From positions 1 to 35,040 of the forward strand of contig JAJXZI010000176.1 in the NCBI GenBank assembly GCA_021780115.1: DNA of 35,040 nucleotides. Reading direction: 5' to 3'. The notes beneath the pieces were generated by a model, which was given only the letters and a program-made list of their open reading frames with translations, had not been told where the DNA came from and did no database searches. Source of the DNA: a bacterium. GTDB lineage: Bacteria; Verrucomicrobiota; Verrucomicrobiia; Limisphaerales; JAJXZI01. The position numbers and the translations under genes were made by a program. This document shows positions 1 through 8,843 of this stretch, in pieces. Within the stretch, counting starts at the first letter, position 1. Each line of letters starts with the position of its first letter.

Positions 1-50
1 CCCCCCGCGGGGCGGCCCGGCCGCCCCCTCCCGGCCCGGCACCGTGCCTT

Positions 51-644
51 GTGGACACCGTGGCCCACAGCGCCGACACCGCCGCCGGCGATTATGCCAA
101 TGCCCTCTCGTTGACCGAGCTGTTCAGCGGCTGGACCGAAAACCGCGCCGTCTGGAACCAGCGCAGCCAGGCCATTCTCGCCCCACTCAAGGAACTGGAA
201 GGCACGGGACCCTTTGCCATGACCCGGTTCCACAGCGACAACGGCAGCGAGTTCCTCAACTGGCCCCGGTTCGAGTAATTGACGGGCCGCCCGCTCAAGG
301 TGCCCCGGACCCGCAGCCGGGCCTTTCGCAAGAACGACAACGCGCACTGTGGGCGGAAGAACGGGACGCGCGCGCGCCAATTGCTGGGTTGCCAGCGCTT
401 CGGACATCCGCCACGGGTGCCCCTGCTCAACGCGCTTTACGGCCAGGAAGGGAGCCAGTATCAGAACCATTTTCGGCCCCCCTTCAAACTGCTCAAACAA
501 GAGAAGAAGGAAGGCCAAACGCTCAAGACCTACGAAAAGAAACCCCAGACCCCGATCCGCGGCGGCTGCAAAGCACGGCGATCCCCGCGGGGACCAAGAC
601 ACGGCTGCGGGCGCAGCCCACGCGCCGGAATCCGTTCGTCTTGA
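51..644 (+). pseudogene. Decayed IS transposase (integrase-type DDE), copy 1
   Basis: The frame reads as the catalytic core of a retroviral-integrase-type transposase of the IS481/ISNCY kind. The first catalytic Asp lies in DTVAH (about position 54), the second in HSDNGSEF (about 232). An in-frame TAA at 276-278 splits the core, and the reading then resumes in the same frame through RSRAFRKNDNAH to the end motif FKLLKQEKK. Where the family normally has Glu after NDNAH, this copy has Gly (NDNAHCGRKN), so the DDE triad is broken. The N-terminal half is cut by the window edge or lost. A shorter relic of the same element lies at 24046-24345. It is surely inactive; the exact IS family is uncertain. 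Confidence 0.85.
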
Positions 645-686
645 AAAGAGCCTGGAGCGTAAACCCAAGCAGTTCTTCACTGCGCT

Positions 687-759
687 GGATAACCTGGATC
701 GTGAGTCAACCAAGACCTGACGGTCCCCCGCCCCGGATAACATTGATCCGGGAGTCAAC
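687..759 (+). repeat. Imperfect direct repeat next to the IS relic
   Basis: Two copies of a roughly 24-base unit, 687-710 and 735-759, both begin GGATAAC and end GAGTCAAC with GATC in the middle. They sit just downstream of the transposase relic and may be remains of its end or of a duplicated target. No gene is visible between 645 and 971. Confidence 0.5.
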
Positions 760-971
760 TCGGGCTGGCCGCGACCGGGCGGGAAGGTTCAGCCGTGACC
801 GGCGACACGCCCGGAGAACATGGAAGTTGCGACGGCTCGATCGGTGAACTTCCACGGAAAGGCCGGCGCTTCGCGCCCAACGAACCGGGCCTTCCCCATC
901 CTTCCGGGGCATCACATTTTTCCCGCAGCGCGCTTGTGTTGAGCCGTCCCTCCTTCTAGGCTCGCGGCACT

Positions 972-1331
972 ATGATCCTTGCATCTCTGACGAGCGCCGA
1001 CCTCAGACGCGTTGGCAAGCTGCTCGCCCAAAAGGAAGTCCTGCTGGCGCGGATCGGCAAAATCGACCACCAATTGGCGGCCTATGAAGGCGGACCGGCG
1101 AAGCCCGCAGCCTCCCGCGCGGCGCCGGCCCCTCACGGACGACGGCGCCACTTGAAGAGCGACATCATTGGTCTCCTCCAGAGCGCCGGCAAGGACGGCC
1201 TGGCAGTCAAGGAAATCGCCGCCAAGGTCAAGCTGGATCCGAACCGCATTTACACCTGGTTTTACGGCACCGGCAAAAAGGTGAAACAGATCAAGAAGAT
1301 CGGCGGCGCGCAGTATTGTTGGAAGGGGTGA
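972..1331 (+). CDS. Small winged-helix-like protein
   Basis: This 119-residue protein has an N-terminal helical part (about 1-40, LTSADLRRVGKLLAQKEVLLARIGKIDHQL), a basic Ala/Pro-rich linker (45-60) and a C-terminal domain (about 62-118). The phrase AGKDGLAVKEIAAKVKLDPNRIYTWFYGTGKKVKQIKKIG resembles a winged helix-turn-helix in which the IAAKV and LDPNRIYTWFY segments would be the HTH. A possible weak promoter (TTGTGT at 934-939, 17-base spacer, TAGGCT at 957-962) would give a very short leader. A strong hairpin follows at 1409-1447. DNA or RNA binding is an inference; I cannot name the family. It could be a regulator or a nucleoid-type protein. Confidence 0.7.
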   Translation: MILASLTSADLRRVGKLLAQKEVLLARIGKIDHQLAAYEGGPAKPAASRAAPAPHGRRRHLKSDIIGLLQSAGKDGLAVKEIAAKVKLDPNRIYTWFYGTGKKVKQIKKIGGAQYCWKG

Positions 1332-1408
1332 GGCGCCGGCCGGATCTTGATTGCCGCCGCCGGATCGCCTACGGCGCCGGCTCCCCGAGGAGGCACTGCA
1401 AGGTTTCG

Positions 1409-1447
1409 CCCGCAGCCCCGCCAACCAATGGTTGTCGGGGCTGCGGG
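1409..1447. terminator. Bidirectional hairpin terminator
   Basis: A perfect 12-base stem (CCCGCAGCCCCG at 1409-1420 with CGGGGCTGCGGG at 1436-1447) encloses an inner 5-base stem (CAACC/GGTTG). It sits between the convergent gene ends at 1331 and 1464. The T-tracts on either side are poor (CTTTC on plus, CGAAACC on minus), so efficiency is uncertain. Confidence 0.65.
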
Positions 1448-1463
1448 CTTTCAGGCTGCTTCC

Positions 1464-2240
1464 TTACTTCCGTCGATAGACCTTGTGAATCGCGGCTTGG
1501 TCGGTGGGCTTGAGGAGCAACTCGTCGATGTTCACGTGCGGCGGACGGCTGGCGACCCACACCAGTGTCTCCGCGATATCTTCGGCGGTCAGCGGCTGCG
1601 TGCCTTGGTACACCTTCTTCGCCCGCGTGGCGTCTCCCTTGAAACGGACCAGCGAGAACTCCGTCTCCGCCAGGCCGGGATCGACGGTGCTGACCCGGAT
1701 GCCGGTGCCGTTCAGTTCGAGCCGCAAGGCGCGGGTGATCTGCAACTCGCCGGCCTTGGCGGCGCAATAAGCCGCGCCGCCTTCATACGCGGTGCGGCCG
1801 GCCAGAGAGCCGATATTGATGATCGAGGCGCCGGCGTCCCTCGGCATCAGCGGCAACATGGCGCGCGTCACGCGCAAGATCCCGAGCAGGTTGCTCTGGA
1901 TCATGGCTTCCCAATCTTCATCCTTGGCCTCGGCCACGGGATCCAGGCCGTGCGCGCCGCCGGCGTTGTTGATCAGGACGTCCACGCGACCCGCTTTGGT
2001 CCGTGCCCAGGACGCGAACTCGTTGACGCTGCCCGTCTGCGCCACGTCCAGAAAATGAGAGTGCGCCTCGGTCGCGCCCGCTTGGCGGGCCTCCGCGGCC
2101 ACGGCCTCCAGCCGCTCAACGCGCCGGGCGCCGAGCAGGAGTTGGGCGCCTTCCCGGCCGAACGCCCGCGCCGCGGCGGCGCCAAAGCCGCTGGAGGCGC
2201 CGGTGATGAGCACCCATTTGTCCGCCAAGGTGAAGTTCAT
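1464..2240 (-). CDS. Short-chain dehydrogenase, YdfG-like
   Basis: This is a classical NAD(P)-dependent short-chain dehydrogenase of 258 residues. It shows the cofactor motif TGASSGFG (13-20), NNAG (91-94), and the catalytic Ser145, Tyr158 and Lys162 (YxxxK). The stretches DPGLAETEFSLVRFKGD and LPxHVNI-type PPHVNIDEL match the YdfG subgroup (NADP-dependent 3-hydroxy acid/serine dehydrogenases), so oxidation of a small 3-hydroxy acid in the cytoplasm is the best guess. The frame is open further upstream, but homology begins at MNFTLADKW, so the ATG at 2240 was chosen. It is the last gene of the VTC-DUF4956-HlyD run, 93 bases after the HlyD gene, and may be only a passenger there. Confidence 0.9.
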   Translation of the reverse strand: MNFTLADKWVLITGASSGFGAAAARAFGREGAQLLLGARRVERLEAVAAEARQAGATEAHSHFLDVAQTGSVNEFASWARTKAGRVDVLINNAGGAHGLDPVAEAKDEDWEAMIQSNLLGILRVTRAMLPLMPRDAGASIINIGSLAGRTAYEGGAAYCAAKAGELQITRALRLELNGTGIRVSTVDPGLAETEFSLVRFKGDATRAKKVYQGTQPLTAEDIAETLVWVASRPPHVNIDELLLKPTDQAAIHKVYRRK

Positions 2241-2333
2241 GGCCCACTGGAATAGTCCAGGGCCGGGGGGAAGGGGAGGATTTTTCTTCGCGCGCCAGGG
2301 GCCGGCGAACGCGGCCGCGTTTCCATCGGCCAT

Positions 2334-3473
2334 TCAGTCCACGCCCCGGCTGCGGGTCTTGGTTGTGAGATACATCTCGACCGCCTCGCCGGGGATGAGA
2401 TCGGCCTCCGCGGGCACTTTGACCATGAATTGCAGGCCGACTTCGACGTGGTTGGGCGGCGTGTTCATGGGCAGCGCGGTGAGGCTGATCGGTTCCATCT
2501 GCCCGCCCACTTCGGTCACGACGGCGTCGGTGACCGGCTGGCCCGTGCGGTTGAGGCGGACCTGAACAACGTCGCCCACCGCCGGCCGCACGCGGACCGG
2601 CTGGCGCACCCAACCGATGATCCGGTCCGACTTACTGGGGCTGACGACGAGGATGGGCGTGCCGGCGGGAACCTTCTCGCCGGGCCGGTGGTGGATCAGG
2701 CTGACGAAGCCGTCGATCGGCGCTTTGAGGACGACGAGCTTGTGCAACTGCAACAGGCGCTGCTGCTGGGCGCGGATGGCTTCTTCAATCAGCGGATCCG
2801 CCGACGGCACCTGCACCGCGCCGACCTTGCCCAAATGCTCCAGGTCTTGGTTCAGTTGCGCCACCAAGCGGGTCCGCAGGTCCACTTCGGCCTGCAATGT
2901 GTCGCGGTCGCGCACGGCCACGTCGTAGCCGAAGTCGTTGTAGCTGCCGAACCCTCTGGGCGAAAGACCGAGGCCCTTGGGGGCGAGGCTGTTCGTGTAG
3001 AGCTCACGGACTCGTTCGAATTCGCCGTCGGCCTGCCGGAGGCGGATGCGAGCCATGTCCAAAGCGATGTGCTCGGTGAGCAAGTTCTCCCGCAGCCGGC
3101 TGTAAGCGTCCAGGTTGCGGGTCTTGTCCAGATCCATGCGGGCTTTGAGCACCTTCAGGTCGGCATCCACGGCCGCCAGCTCCGCCTTCAGCGCCTCCGG
3201 TTCGATGACGGACAGGACCGCCAGTTCCTGGCCGTTGCTGACGGTTTGGCACCGGCTGACGCGCAGTTCCTGCACCGTCCCGGCCAGAAGGCTGACGACG
3301 TTGGCGTGGATCGACTCCACTTCGCCGACGATGTTCGCCGGATGGACATAGCGCGTCCACATCCAGGCGATTCCCACCACGAGCAGCGCGAAGGTGAGCG
3401 GCGGCAAATAAGCCACGCGGAATTCGCGCCAGCGTTGGCGCAGCGGCACCGGGATGCGCGGCAGCGGCTCCAT
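2334..3473 (-). CDS. HlyD-type membrane fusion/adaptor protein
   Basis: This 379-residue protein has one N-terminal membrane segment (about 22-41), a first lipoyl half (EVESIHANVVSLLAGTVQELRV, about 51-72), a long helical hairpin (about 90-240) and a second lipoyl half with the phrase LKAPIDGFVSLIHHRPGEKVPAGTPI. A beta-barrel region follows (GDVVQVRLNRTGQPVTDAVV). This is the usual plan of periplasmic adaptors of efflux and secretion systems (HlyD/EmrA), which bridge an inner-membrane partner to the outer membrane. No ABC, MFS or RND pump and no TolC is in the window. It starts one base after the DUF4956 stop, so co-expression with DUF4956 and VTC is almost certain, and DUF4956 may be its inner-membrane partner. 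Confidence 0.88.
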   Translation of the reverse strand: MEPLPRIPVPLRQRWREFRVAYLPPLTFALLVVGIAWMWTRYVHPANIVGEVESIHANVVSLLAGTVQELRVSRCQTVSNGQELAVLSVIEPEALKAELAAVDADLKVLKARMDLDKTRNLDAYSRLRENLLTEHIALDMARIRLRQADGEFERVRELYTNSLAPKGLGLSPRGFGSYNDFGYDVAVRDRDTLQAEVDLRTRLVAQLNQDLEHLGKVGAVQVPSADPLIEEAIRAQQQRLLQLHKLVVLKAPIDGFVSLIHHRPGEKVPAGTPILVVSPSKSDRIIGWVRQPVRVRPAVGDVVQVRLNRTGQPVTDAVVTEVGGQMEPISLTALPMNTPPNHVEVGLQFMVKVPAEADLIPGEAVEMYLTTKTRSRGVD

Positions 3474-3474
3474 G

Positions 3475-4167
3475 TCAGACCTCGGATTCCTCCTCGGCTT
3501 GGATGGACGTGACGCGCGACACGCCTTGCAGCGCCCGCAATTCCGTCAACAAATCGTCCACGCGCCGGGGATCGCGGAGCAGCACCCAGTAGGAAACGTC
3601 GGTGCCCAAGTAGCCTTCGCTGGCCCGCTGGCTGGCGCAATGGGCGCGCCGGGCGTGACGGGCCAGCAGACGGCTGACTTCGGCCAGGTCCGCCAGCGGC
3701 CGGCCCCAGTTCAGGTTCACGATCAGGTCGTAACGGTGGCGGCTGCCAAAGGCCGTGGCCCAGAGATACAGCAGCGCCCCGGCCATCACCGCCAGCCCGA
3801 CCAGAGCCGAGGCGAATTTCTGGCTGCCCGCCGCCATGCCCAGCACCAGCACCAGCAGGACGTAGGTGGTGTCAAGCGTGTCGCGGAGCATGTTGCGGAA
3901 GCGGACGATGGTGAAGACCGCCATCATGCCGAAAGCGGTGATGATGTTGTTCGAGAGCACGTGCATCACCAGCGCCACGACCACCGGCATGACGATCAGT
4001 GACTTGACGAACGACCGCGAATAGGAGAGGCCGGAGTGCGTGGCCATGTACACCCAGGCGAGGACGTGGCCGCCGGCGAACGCCAGGAGCAACCCGAGCA
4101 CCAAGGCCGGGAAGTTGGTCGGCGCCATCCCGTAGTCACCGCTTGAAAGCCCGTCGAAGAAGCTCAT
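3475..4167 (-). CDS. DUF4956 membrane protein
   Basis: The protein is an integral membrane protein with about four or five hydrophobic segments in its first 145 residues and a soluble C-terminal domain of about 85 residues. The diagnostic stretch is FTIVRFRNMLRDTLDTTYVL followed by a glycine-rich helix, the hallmark of DUF4956. A GTG at 4179 is in frame, but a GGAG sits six bases before the ATG at 4167, which I take as the start. Family members often sit beside VTC-domain (polyphosphate polymerase-like) proteins, as here, where the VTC gene ends 57 bases upstream. The biochemical role is unknown; a membrane subunit that handles or exports the VTC product is an inference. Confidence 0.9.
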   Translation of the reverse strand: MSFFDGLSSGDYGMAPTNFPALVLGLLLAFAGGHVLAWVYMATHSGLSYSRSFVKSLIVMPVVVALVMHVLSNNIITAFGMMAVFTIVRFRNMLRDTLDTTYVLLVLVLGMAAGSQKFASALVGLAVMAGALLYLWATAFGSRHRYDLIVNLNWGRPLADLAEVSRLLARHARRAHCASQRASEGYLGTDVSYWVLLRDPRRVDDLLTELRALQGVSRVTSIQAEEESEV

Positions 4168-4224
4168 CGGTTGCTCCACATTTGCGAGCGCAAGCTACGC
4201 CTACCAAATCTCCGCCGGGAGTGG

Positions 4225-5031
4225 CTAGAAGTATTTTTCCATCTCCGCCAGGCGCGGGGCGGGGTGGGGCCGGAGTGCGGGCAAAGGCCCGGAGAGCCGG
4301 TCGGCGCCGACGCTGGCCACACTGCCGCAGTACTTCGGCGCCCCGTTCTGGACCAGGCTGAAATGGCGCACCAGGTCGCCGAACCAATCGGGGAAGCGGT
4401 TGGTGTACTTCAACTCCAGCACCACGTTGGCGCCAAACGGGCGGTCCGGCCGGACCAGTTCCGTCGTCAGCCGGACCGTCGACGTCGCCTCGCCGCGCAC
4501 GTGGCGGTCCAGCGTCACCCGCACGGCGTCGGTGTCCGGATGCACCCAGGCCTCGCGTTCGTAGGCCACGTGCATCTTCGGGCGGGCCGCCAGGGCCTGC
4601 ATGAGACGGCCGAAGCGCTGGAGCGTGACGAGATGGCTGGGTTGGTGGCCCAGCAGATGTCCGGACTCCGGCAGATGACCCGCGACCAGGAGCGCGGCGG
4701 CGCTCTTCCGCACTGCCCCGCGCTGCTTGAAGATGCATTCGTTCATCCGGCGTTTGATCTCGAAGAAGACCGGCGATTCCGGGTCGTCGTCGTAATACCG
4801 CAGACGCAGTTTGAAGCGGGATTTCTCGCAATGCACCGTGGCCCAGTAGGTCGTCAGGCAATCCGAGTCGAGGTAGAGACTGTGGACCGGGTAGGCGCCG
4901 TCGGGGGCGCCCGCGCCGTGTTCATCCGGCACGAGATAGGCGCGCACAAATTCCCGGACCCGCGCCGCCTGCGGTTCGCTGAGGAAATACTTGCGCTCGA
5001 AACGCTGGGGCTGCAGCCGGTCAGGCATCAT
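4225..5031 (-). CDS. VTC domain protein (polyphosphate polymerase-like)
   Basis: This 268-residue protein consists almost entirely of a VTC domain, the tunnel-shaped catalytic fold of the yeast vacuolar transporter chaperone that makes polyphosphate from ATP. The expected strands with charged tunnel residues are all present in order: FERKYFL near the N-terminus, YPVHSLYLDS, KSRFKLRLRYY, FFEIKRR, VAYEREAW, VRVTLDRHV and VLELKYT. The start is the first of two adjacent ATG codons (5031, 5028), preceded by a clear GGAGGG seven bases upstream. There is no membrane segment, so it should act at the inner face of the membrane, probably through the next gene, DUF4956. The real product (polyphosphate or another polymer) is not established for bacterial members. 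Confidence 0.9.
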   Translation of the reverse strand: MMPDRLQPQRFERKYFLSEPQAARVREFVRAYLVPDEHGAGAPDGAYPVHSLYLDSDCLTTYWATVHCEKSRFKLRLRYYDDDPESPVFFEIKRRMNECIFKQRGAVRKSAAALLVAGHLPESGHLLGHQPSHLVTLQRFGRLMQALAARPKMHVAYEREAWVHPDTDAVRVTLDRHVRGEATSTVRLTTELVRPDRPFGANVVLELKYTNRFPDWFGDLVRHFSLVQNGAPKYCGSVASVGADRLSGPLPALRPHPAPRLAEMEKYF

Positions 5032-5606
5032 ACTCGTCCCTCCGAGAGCGGTCGCGGTGCCGTCGGGCGCGGCGCGCGGCGATCCGGCCCGCGCACCCGC
5101 CTGGTGTGGCGGCGCGGTCAAAAGCTCCGGCTTTCGGCGTCAACCCGGCCGGGCGGCGGGATTCTTCGTCGAATCCGTCCGCGTCGCGGCCCTCCACCGT
5201 GTCCGACGCGGCCGCCGACGAACTGCTCCGAGGATGACGGCTCATTTTGACTTGGCAACCGCTGCGCCTCATGGGTAGCGCGGCCGGGGGCCGGGAGCAA
5301 GAAAGACGGCGGGGAGTGTCGCGTCACTTTCAGAAGACGGGGGGCCGGGGAGGCGGAGATGCTGTCCTCGTCGGGCACGCCAAGCGGACAGGACTTCGGC
5401 ATCATAGGGCGCCCGGCGAATCCGTACCGCAATGTGGAACCGGGAAGACTCGGTCATTCACCTACTCCGATTGGGTTTGCGCGGGCCGGGAAAGCGTGAT
5501 CTAGCGGGACGCCGCTGGGTTGGGAGGCTGGCCGGTGGTTCAAGAAGGAATCAGCCGAGGCCAGCCTTTTTCTCGGGAATTTCTCCCAGCACCGCCTCTC
5601 TGCGGA
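5032..5606. other. Intergenic stretch, no gene recognised
   Basis: This 575-base region separates two minus-strand genes. Open frames exist on both strands but none has a recognisable motif or natural-looking composition. It should hold the promoter of the VTC operon; a hairpin lies at 5525-5567. Confidence 0.5.
5525..5567. terminator. Candidate hairpin downstream of the sigma-factor gene
   Basis: AGGCTGGCC (5525-5533) pairs with GGCCAGCCT (5559-5567), followed on plus by a short T run to 5571. It lies 40 bases after the stop of the minus-strand sigma gene, but its T run points the other way, so a terminator role for that gene is only possible. Confidence 0.35.
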
Positions 5607-8600
5607 CTATTTCGCTGCGCCCGCCGATCCCTTGACCAGTCGAACGGCGCCAAGGTCGCAGAACGCGCCGGTTCCGTCCGGCGGCGCCGAGATCCGCAGG
5701 ATTCGTTCGAAATAGCCGAAGGTGGTAGCCACCCGCAGCCGGCATTCTCCTGGCGGCCGCGTGCTCTCGGAACAAAAGCTTCCGTCGGCTTCCACATTCA
5801 ACTTCATACTCGTGTTGGTGGCGGCTTGCCAGCGTCCGGCGTCGGAATCCCAAAAGTCCACCAACCAAAGCCTTGCCGCGTCTCCCGTCAGGCTGGCGGG
5901 CGGCTGGGGTTCGGGCACGCCAGCGTCCAGTTCAGCAAACACTACCGCCTTGCTCCAATCCGGTGTCGGCCCGTCAGCGACTAGGCGGCCTTTGACCCAC
6001 CAACCGGTCTCTACGATGACCACGTTCGTGGTTTCGCCGGGAGGAACCCGCAACACCGTCGCGTTGTGGAACGGAAGGCCGACACCAGAGTTCAGCCAAA
6101 GGCAGAGGGTTACCGGCGGCACCAGGTCAAAAGCAAATCGCCCTTCTGCGTCCGGCTTTGCCTGTGGAAAGCCGAGGTCCACGCGGCCTTCGTAGTTCGC
6201 TACCACCGGATCTTCAAGCATGACGCCTTCGATCGGTCGTGTGCGGGCGCTGGGATCGATCCCGCCTTCGATGCGACCCCAAGGCTGCAGTTGCATTGTT
6301 ATCGGCCGACGCGGACCGCAGATGCGCACGCGAACGAATCCATTCGAGCTTGCCGCGACGACGGTATGCGCCTCGGGGTCGGCGTTGAACCAAAAGCTGC
6401 CCCTGGCGTCGGTGGTCTTGATCAGATCGGGCCTGGTCGTGGAGCGGAAATGGGTGCCAGTGAGTTGCACGTTATGCTCCAGCGTCAGCAGCGCCACCTC
6501 GGCGCCCACCGCCGGCTGGCCATCCGGGCGCAATACCGTGCCGGTGATCGTCTTCGCCGGGTCGAGCGGCTGAAGCTGGACAGCGAGCGCGCCACCGAAG
6601 TCTGCCGGCAGCGGGTCGGACACGAACGGCGCGTAACCGTCGGCTTCCACGCGGACACGCCACGGCATTTTGTTTTCTTCGAAGCGCACGGTGTAATGGC
6701 CGTCGGCACTGTGCCGGGTGTCGAGTCGCTCCCAGGCGTGTTCCCCCTCGCCGTAGCCGGGAAAGGCCTTTGCCTCCGCGACCGGCTGGCCGGTGGCGGC
6801 GTCCGTGACGCGGCCGGTAACTTCCAACGCCTGCCGCATGGTGATGTCGTGTTCCTCGCCGTCGGCTTTGAATCGGATGTCGCGCGTGTAGCACCAATCG
6901 GGCTTCTTGGCGTAGAGTTCCAATTCACCGTCGCGCGGGGCCGAGTTCCATTCGATGCGGCCGTCCGGATCGCTCTCCGCGCTCCACTTGAGCTTTTGAC
7001 GGTGCTCGCCCCACTGTTCGAGGCTCACGGTGGCGCCGCCCACGGGGTCGCCGCGCTCGTCCACCAAGCGCAGCCGCAGCAGCGCGCCCGGACTCAGCCG
7101 CACTTCCACCGGTCCCATGCCGTCGCGGACGCTCACGGACCGGTACTCCGGCGTGAAACCGGCAGCCTTCACGACGAAATCGAAGTCGGACGGCGCGAGT
7201 TTCGAGAAGGCGAAATAGCCGTCCGCGTCGGCCTCGGCGAATATAGCGTGGACGGAATCAGCGAAGGGTTCGTGTTCCACTTGCGCTCCAGCAATCGGGT
7301 GGCCGGCCTCGTCGAGTGCGCGTCCGATCAGGATGACGCCGCCATCCATCGGCGTGACCAGCCGGCCGGACCAGAGGAGTTGCAGCCGTCGCGTCTTGCC
7401 GGCGTCAACCGTGTTCCCGGAATAGCCGGAGATGATTTCAGTGGGCCGGAAGTCTGGATGCCGCGCCGTGAGTTGGAAACCGCCGTTGCCCTCGGGCGGG
7501 ATGACGGCGCACGTCCACCAGCCTTGCGCATCGGATCGCGCCACCGGGGCTTCGCCCATGACCCCAGGCCGTTCGCGTGGCGTCTCGCGGTTGGCGTAAT
7601 CACCGGTGCTGCCGAAGGAGACGGTGACCTGGGCGTTGGCGACGGGGCGGCCCTGGGCATCGCGCAACCACCCGCCCATCGAGTTGGTCAACCGGTCCAA
7701 TCGGAGCGTGTAATCCGAGGGCACAGCATCGGCGTGCCCCGGCGTCCAAGTCACGAAGCGCGCGGCCCAGCCGGAGGACAACACGCCGACATCCAGCCGT
7801 CCGGCACTGGCTGGATAGGGCACGTCGGTAAAACCATTTTCGTCCGTGGCCAAGTCGAAACGCTGTTTCCACCCGTCATCGGCGACCGTGTTCACCGCGA
7901 GCGGCGCGAGGGCGACGGCTTCGCCGGTGTCCTTGGCGACGACGTGAAAATGCAGGACGCGCTCCCGCGACCGTGCCGGTCGCGCGGCTCGGCTCGGGGC
8001 CGGGAGCTGGGAAGCTGCTGCCGGCGCCGCTGATGCCATCGGACCGTCGCCCTTGCCCGCCGGAGTCGGGGCCGCCGGCCGCGGTGGCGTCAAAGCGACG
8101 CCCAGCCCCACCAGTCCGGCGAGTGACGCGGCCAAGTATCCGGCCAGTTTCAATCTAGCCCAGCGCCAGGCGCTCAACGTTTCGCGCACCAAGGGTGGCA
8201 GGGCCGCGCCGCTCGCGGCCCCGCCCGCCAACGCTTTCGCCGCCACGCGGGCCACGAGTTCCGCCGGCGCCAGATGAGGCGCCAACACGCCCGCCAGCAC
8301 CGCCACCGAGAGCGTGAAACCGCGGCGCGCGAAAAACGCCCGCAGCTTTTCCAGCGCCCGGCTGACGCGCTTTTTCGCCGCGTCTTCGCTGACGCCGAGT
8401 TGCGCGCCGACTTCGCGCAGGCTTTGGTCCTGCGCGAACCGCAGCAGTACGGCGTTGCGGTCCCGCTCGCCGAGCCGCGCCAGTGCTTCGTCGAGCAACG
8501 GGCTGAGGGCCGGGCTGGCGCTTTCCGCGGAATGAAGTTGTTGCATCTCGAAGGCCTCCTGTTCGCGCCGCTGACGCCGTTGCTCCGCCCGCGCCGCCCG

Positions 8601-8843
8601 CGCCGCCACGAAGCGGGTCGTCCGGAAAAGCCAGCCCGGCAACACCACGTCGCGCCGGAAACTCCGCGCCTTCCTGGCCAGCAGGATGAACACGGCCTGG
8701 GTCACGTCCTCCGCGCGTTGGGAGTCGTTCACCTGCCGCCGGGCGGCGGCCTGCACGAAACCGAGGTGCCGCTCCACCAACGCGCGGAACGCCGCTTCCG
8801 AGCCGCGTTGCGCGTAGTCCTGCAAAAGTTGCCAGTCGTCCAT
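5607..8843 (-). CDS. Membrane-anchored ECF sigma factor with carboxypeptidase-regulatory-like repeats
   Basis: This 1078-residue fusion begins with a full ECF sigma factor: region 2 (about 18-95, with DVTQAVFILLARK and PGWLFRTTR) and region 4 (about 115-172, with LGERDRNAVLLRF and the HTH LREVGAQLGVSEDAAKKRVSRA). A weakly hydrophobic segment (176-192) and a clear membrane segment (232-251) follow, then a Pro/Ala-rich linker and about 800 residues containing repeated carboxypeptidase-regulatory-like beta domains (GRPVANAQVTVS, GHPIAGAQVE, GDPVGGATVSL, GQPVAEAKAF, GQPAVGAEVAL). Such fusions are known in Verrucomicrobia and Planctomycetes. The layout suggests an outside-facing or periplasmic sensor that controls a tethered sigma domain, perhaps released by proteolysis; no anti-sigma gene is adjacent. 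The ATG at 8843 gives a complete region 2. Confidence 0.9.
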   Translation of the reverse strand: MDDWQLLQDYAQRGSEAAFRALVERHLGFVQAAARRQVNDSQRAEDVTQAVFILLARKARSFRRDVVLPGWLFRTTRFVAARAARAEQRRQRREQEAFEMQQLHSAESASPALSPLLDEALARLGERDRNAVLLRFAQDQSLREVGAQLGVSEDAAKKRVSRALEKLRAFFARRGFTLSVAVLAGVLAPHLAPAELVARVAAKALAGGAASGAALPPLVRETLSAWRWARLKLAGYLAASLAGLVGLGVALTPPRPAAPTPAGKGDGPMASAAPAAASQLPAPSRAARPARSRERVLHFHVVAKDTGEAVALAPLAVNTVADDGWKQRFDLATDENGFTDVPYPASAGRLDVGVLSSGWAARFVTWTPGHADAVPSDYTLRLDRLTNSMGGWLRDAQGRPVANAQVTVSFGSTGDYANRETPRERPGVMGEAPVARSDAQGWWTCAVIPPEGNGGFQLTARHPDFRPTEIISGYSGNTVDAGKTRRLQLLWSGRLVTPMDGGVILIGRALDEAGHPIAGAQVEHEPFADSVHAIFAEADADGYFAFSKLAPSDFDFVVKAAGFTPEYRSVSVRDGMGPVEVRLSPGALLRLRLVDERGDPVGGATVSLEQWGEHRQKLKWSAESDPDGRIEWNSAPRDGELELYAKKPDWCYTRDIRFKADGEEHDITMRQALEVTGRVTDAATGQPVAEAKAFPGYGEGEHAWERLDTRHSADGHYTVRFEENKMPWRVRVEADGYAPFVSDPLPADFGGALAVQLQPLDPAKTITGTVLRPDGQPAVGAEVALLTLEHNVQLTGTHFRSTTRPDLIKTTDARGSFWFNADPEAHTVVAASSNGFVRVRICGPRRPITMQLQPWGRIEGGIDPSARTRPIEGVMLEDPVVANYEGRVDLGFPQAKPDAEGRFAFDLVPPVTLCLWLNSGVGLPFHNATVLRVPPGETTNVVIVETGWWVKGRLVADGPTPDWSKAVVFAELDAGVPEPQPPASLTGDAARLWLVDFWDSDAGRWQAATNTSMKLNVEADGSFCSESTRPPGECRLRVATTFGYFERILRISAPPDGTGAFCDLGAVRLVKGSAGAAK

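Noticed and set aside
5021-5272. An 83-codon minus frame upstream of and overlapping the VTC gene
   Set aside because: Arg/Ser/Ala-rich with no motif, and it overlaps the well-placed GGAGGG and start of the VTC gene.
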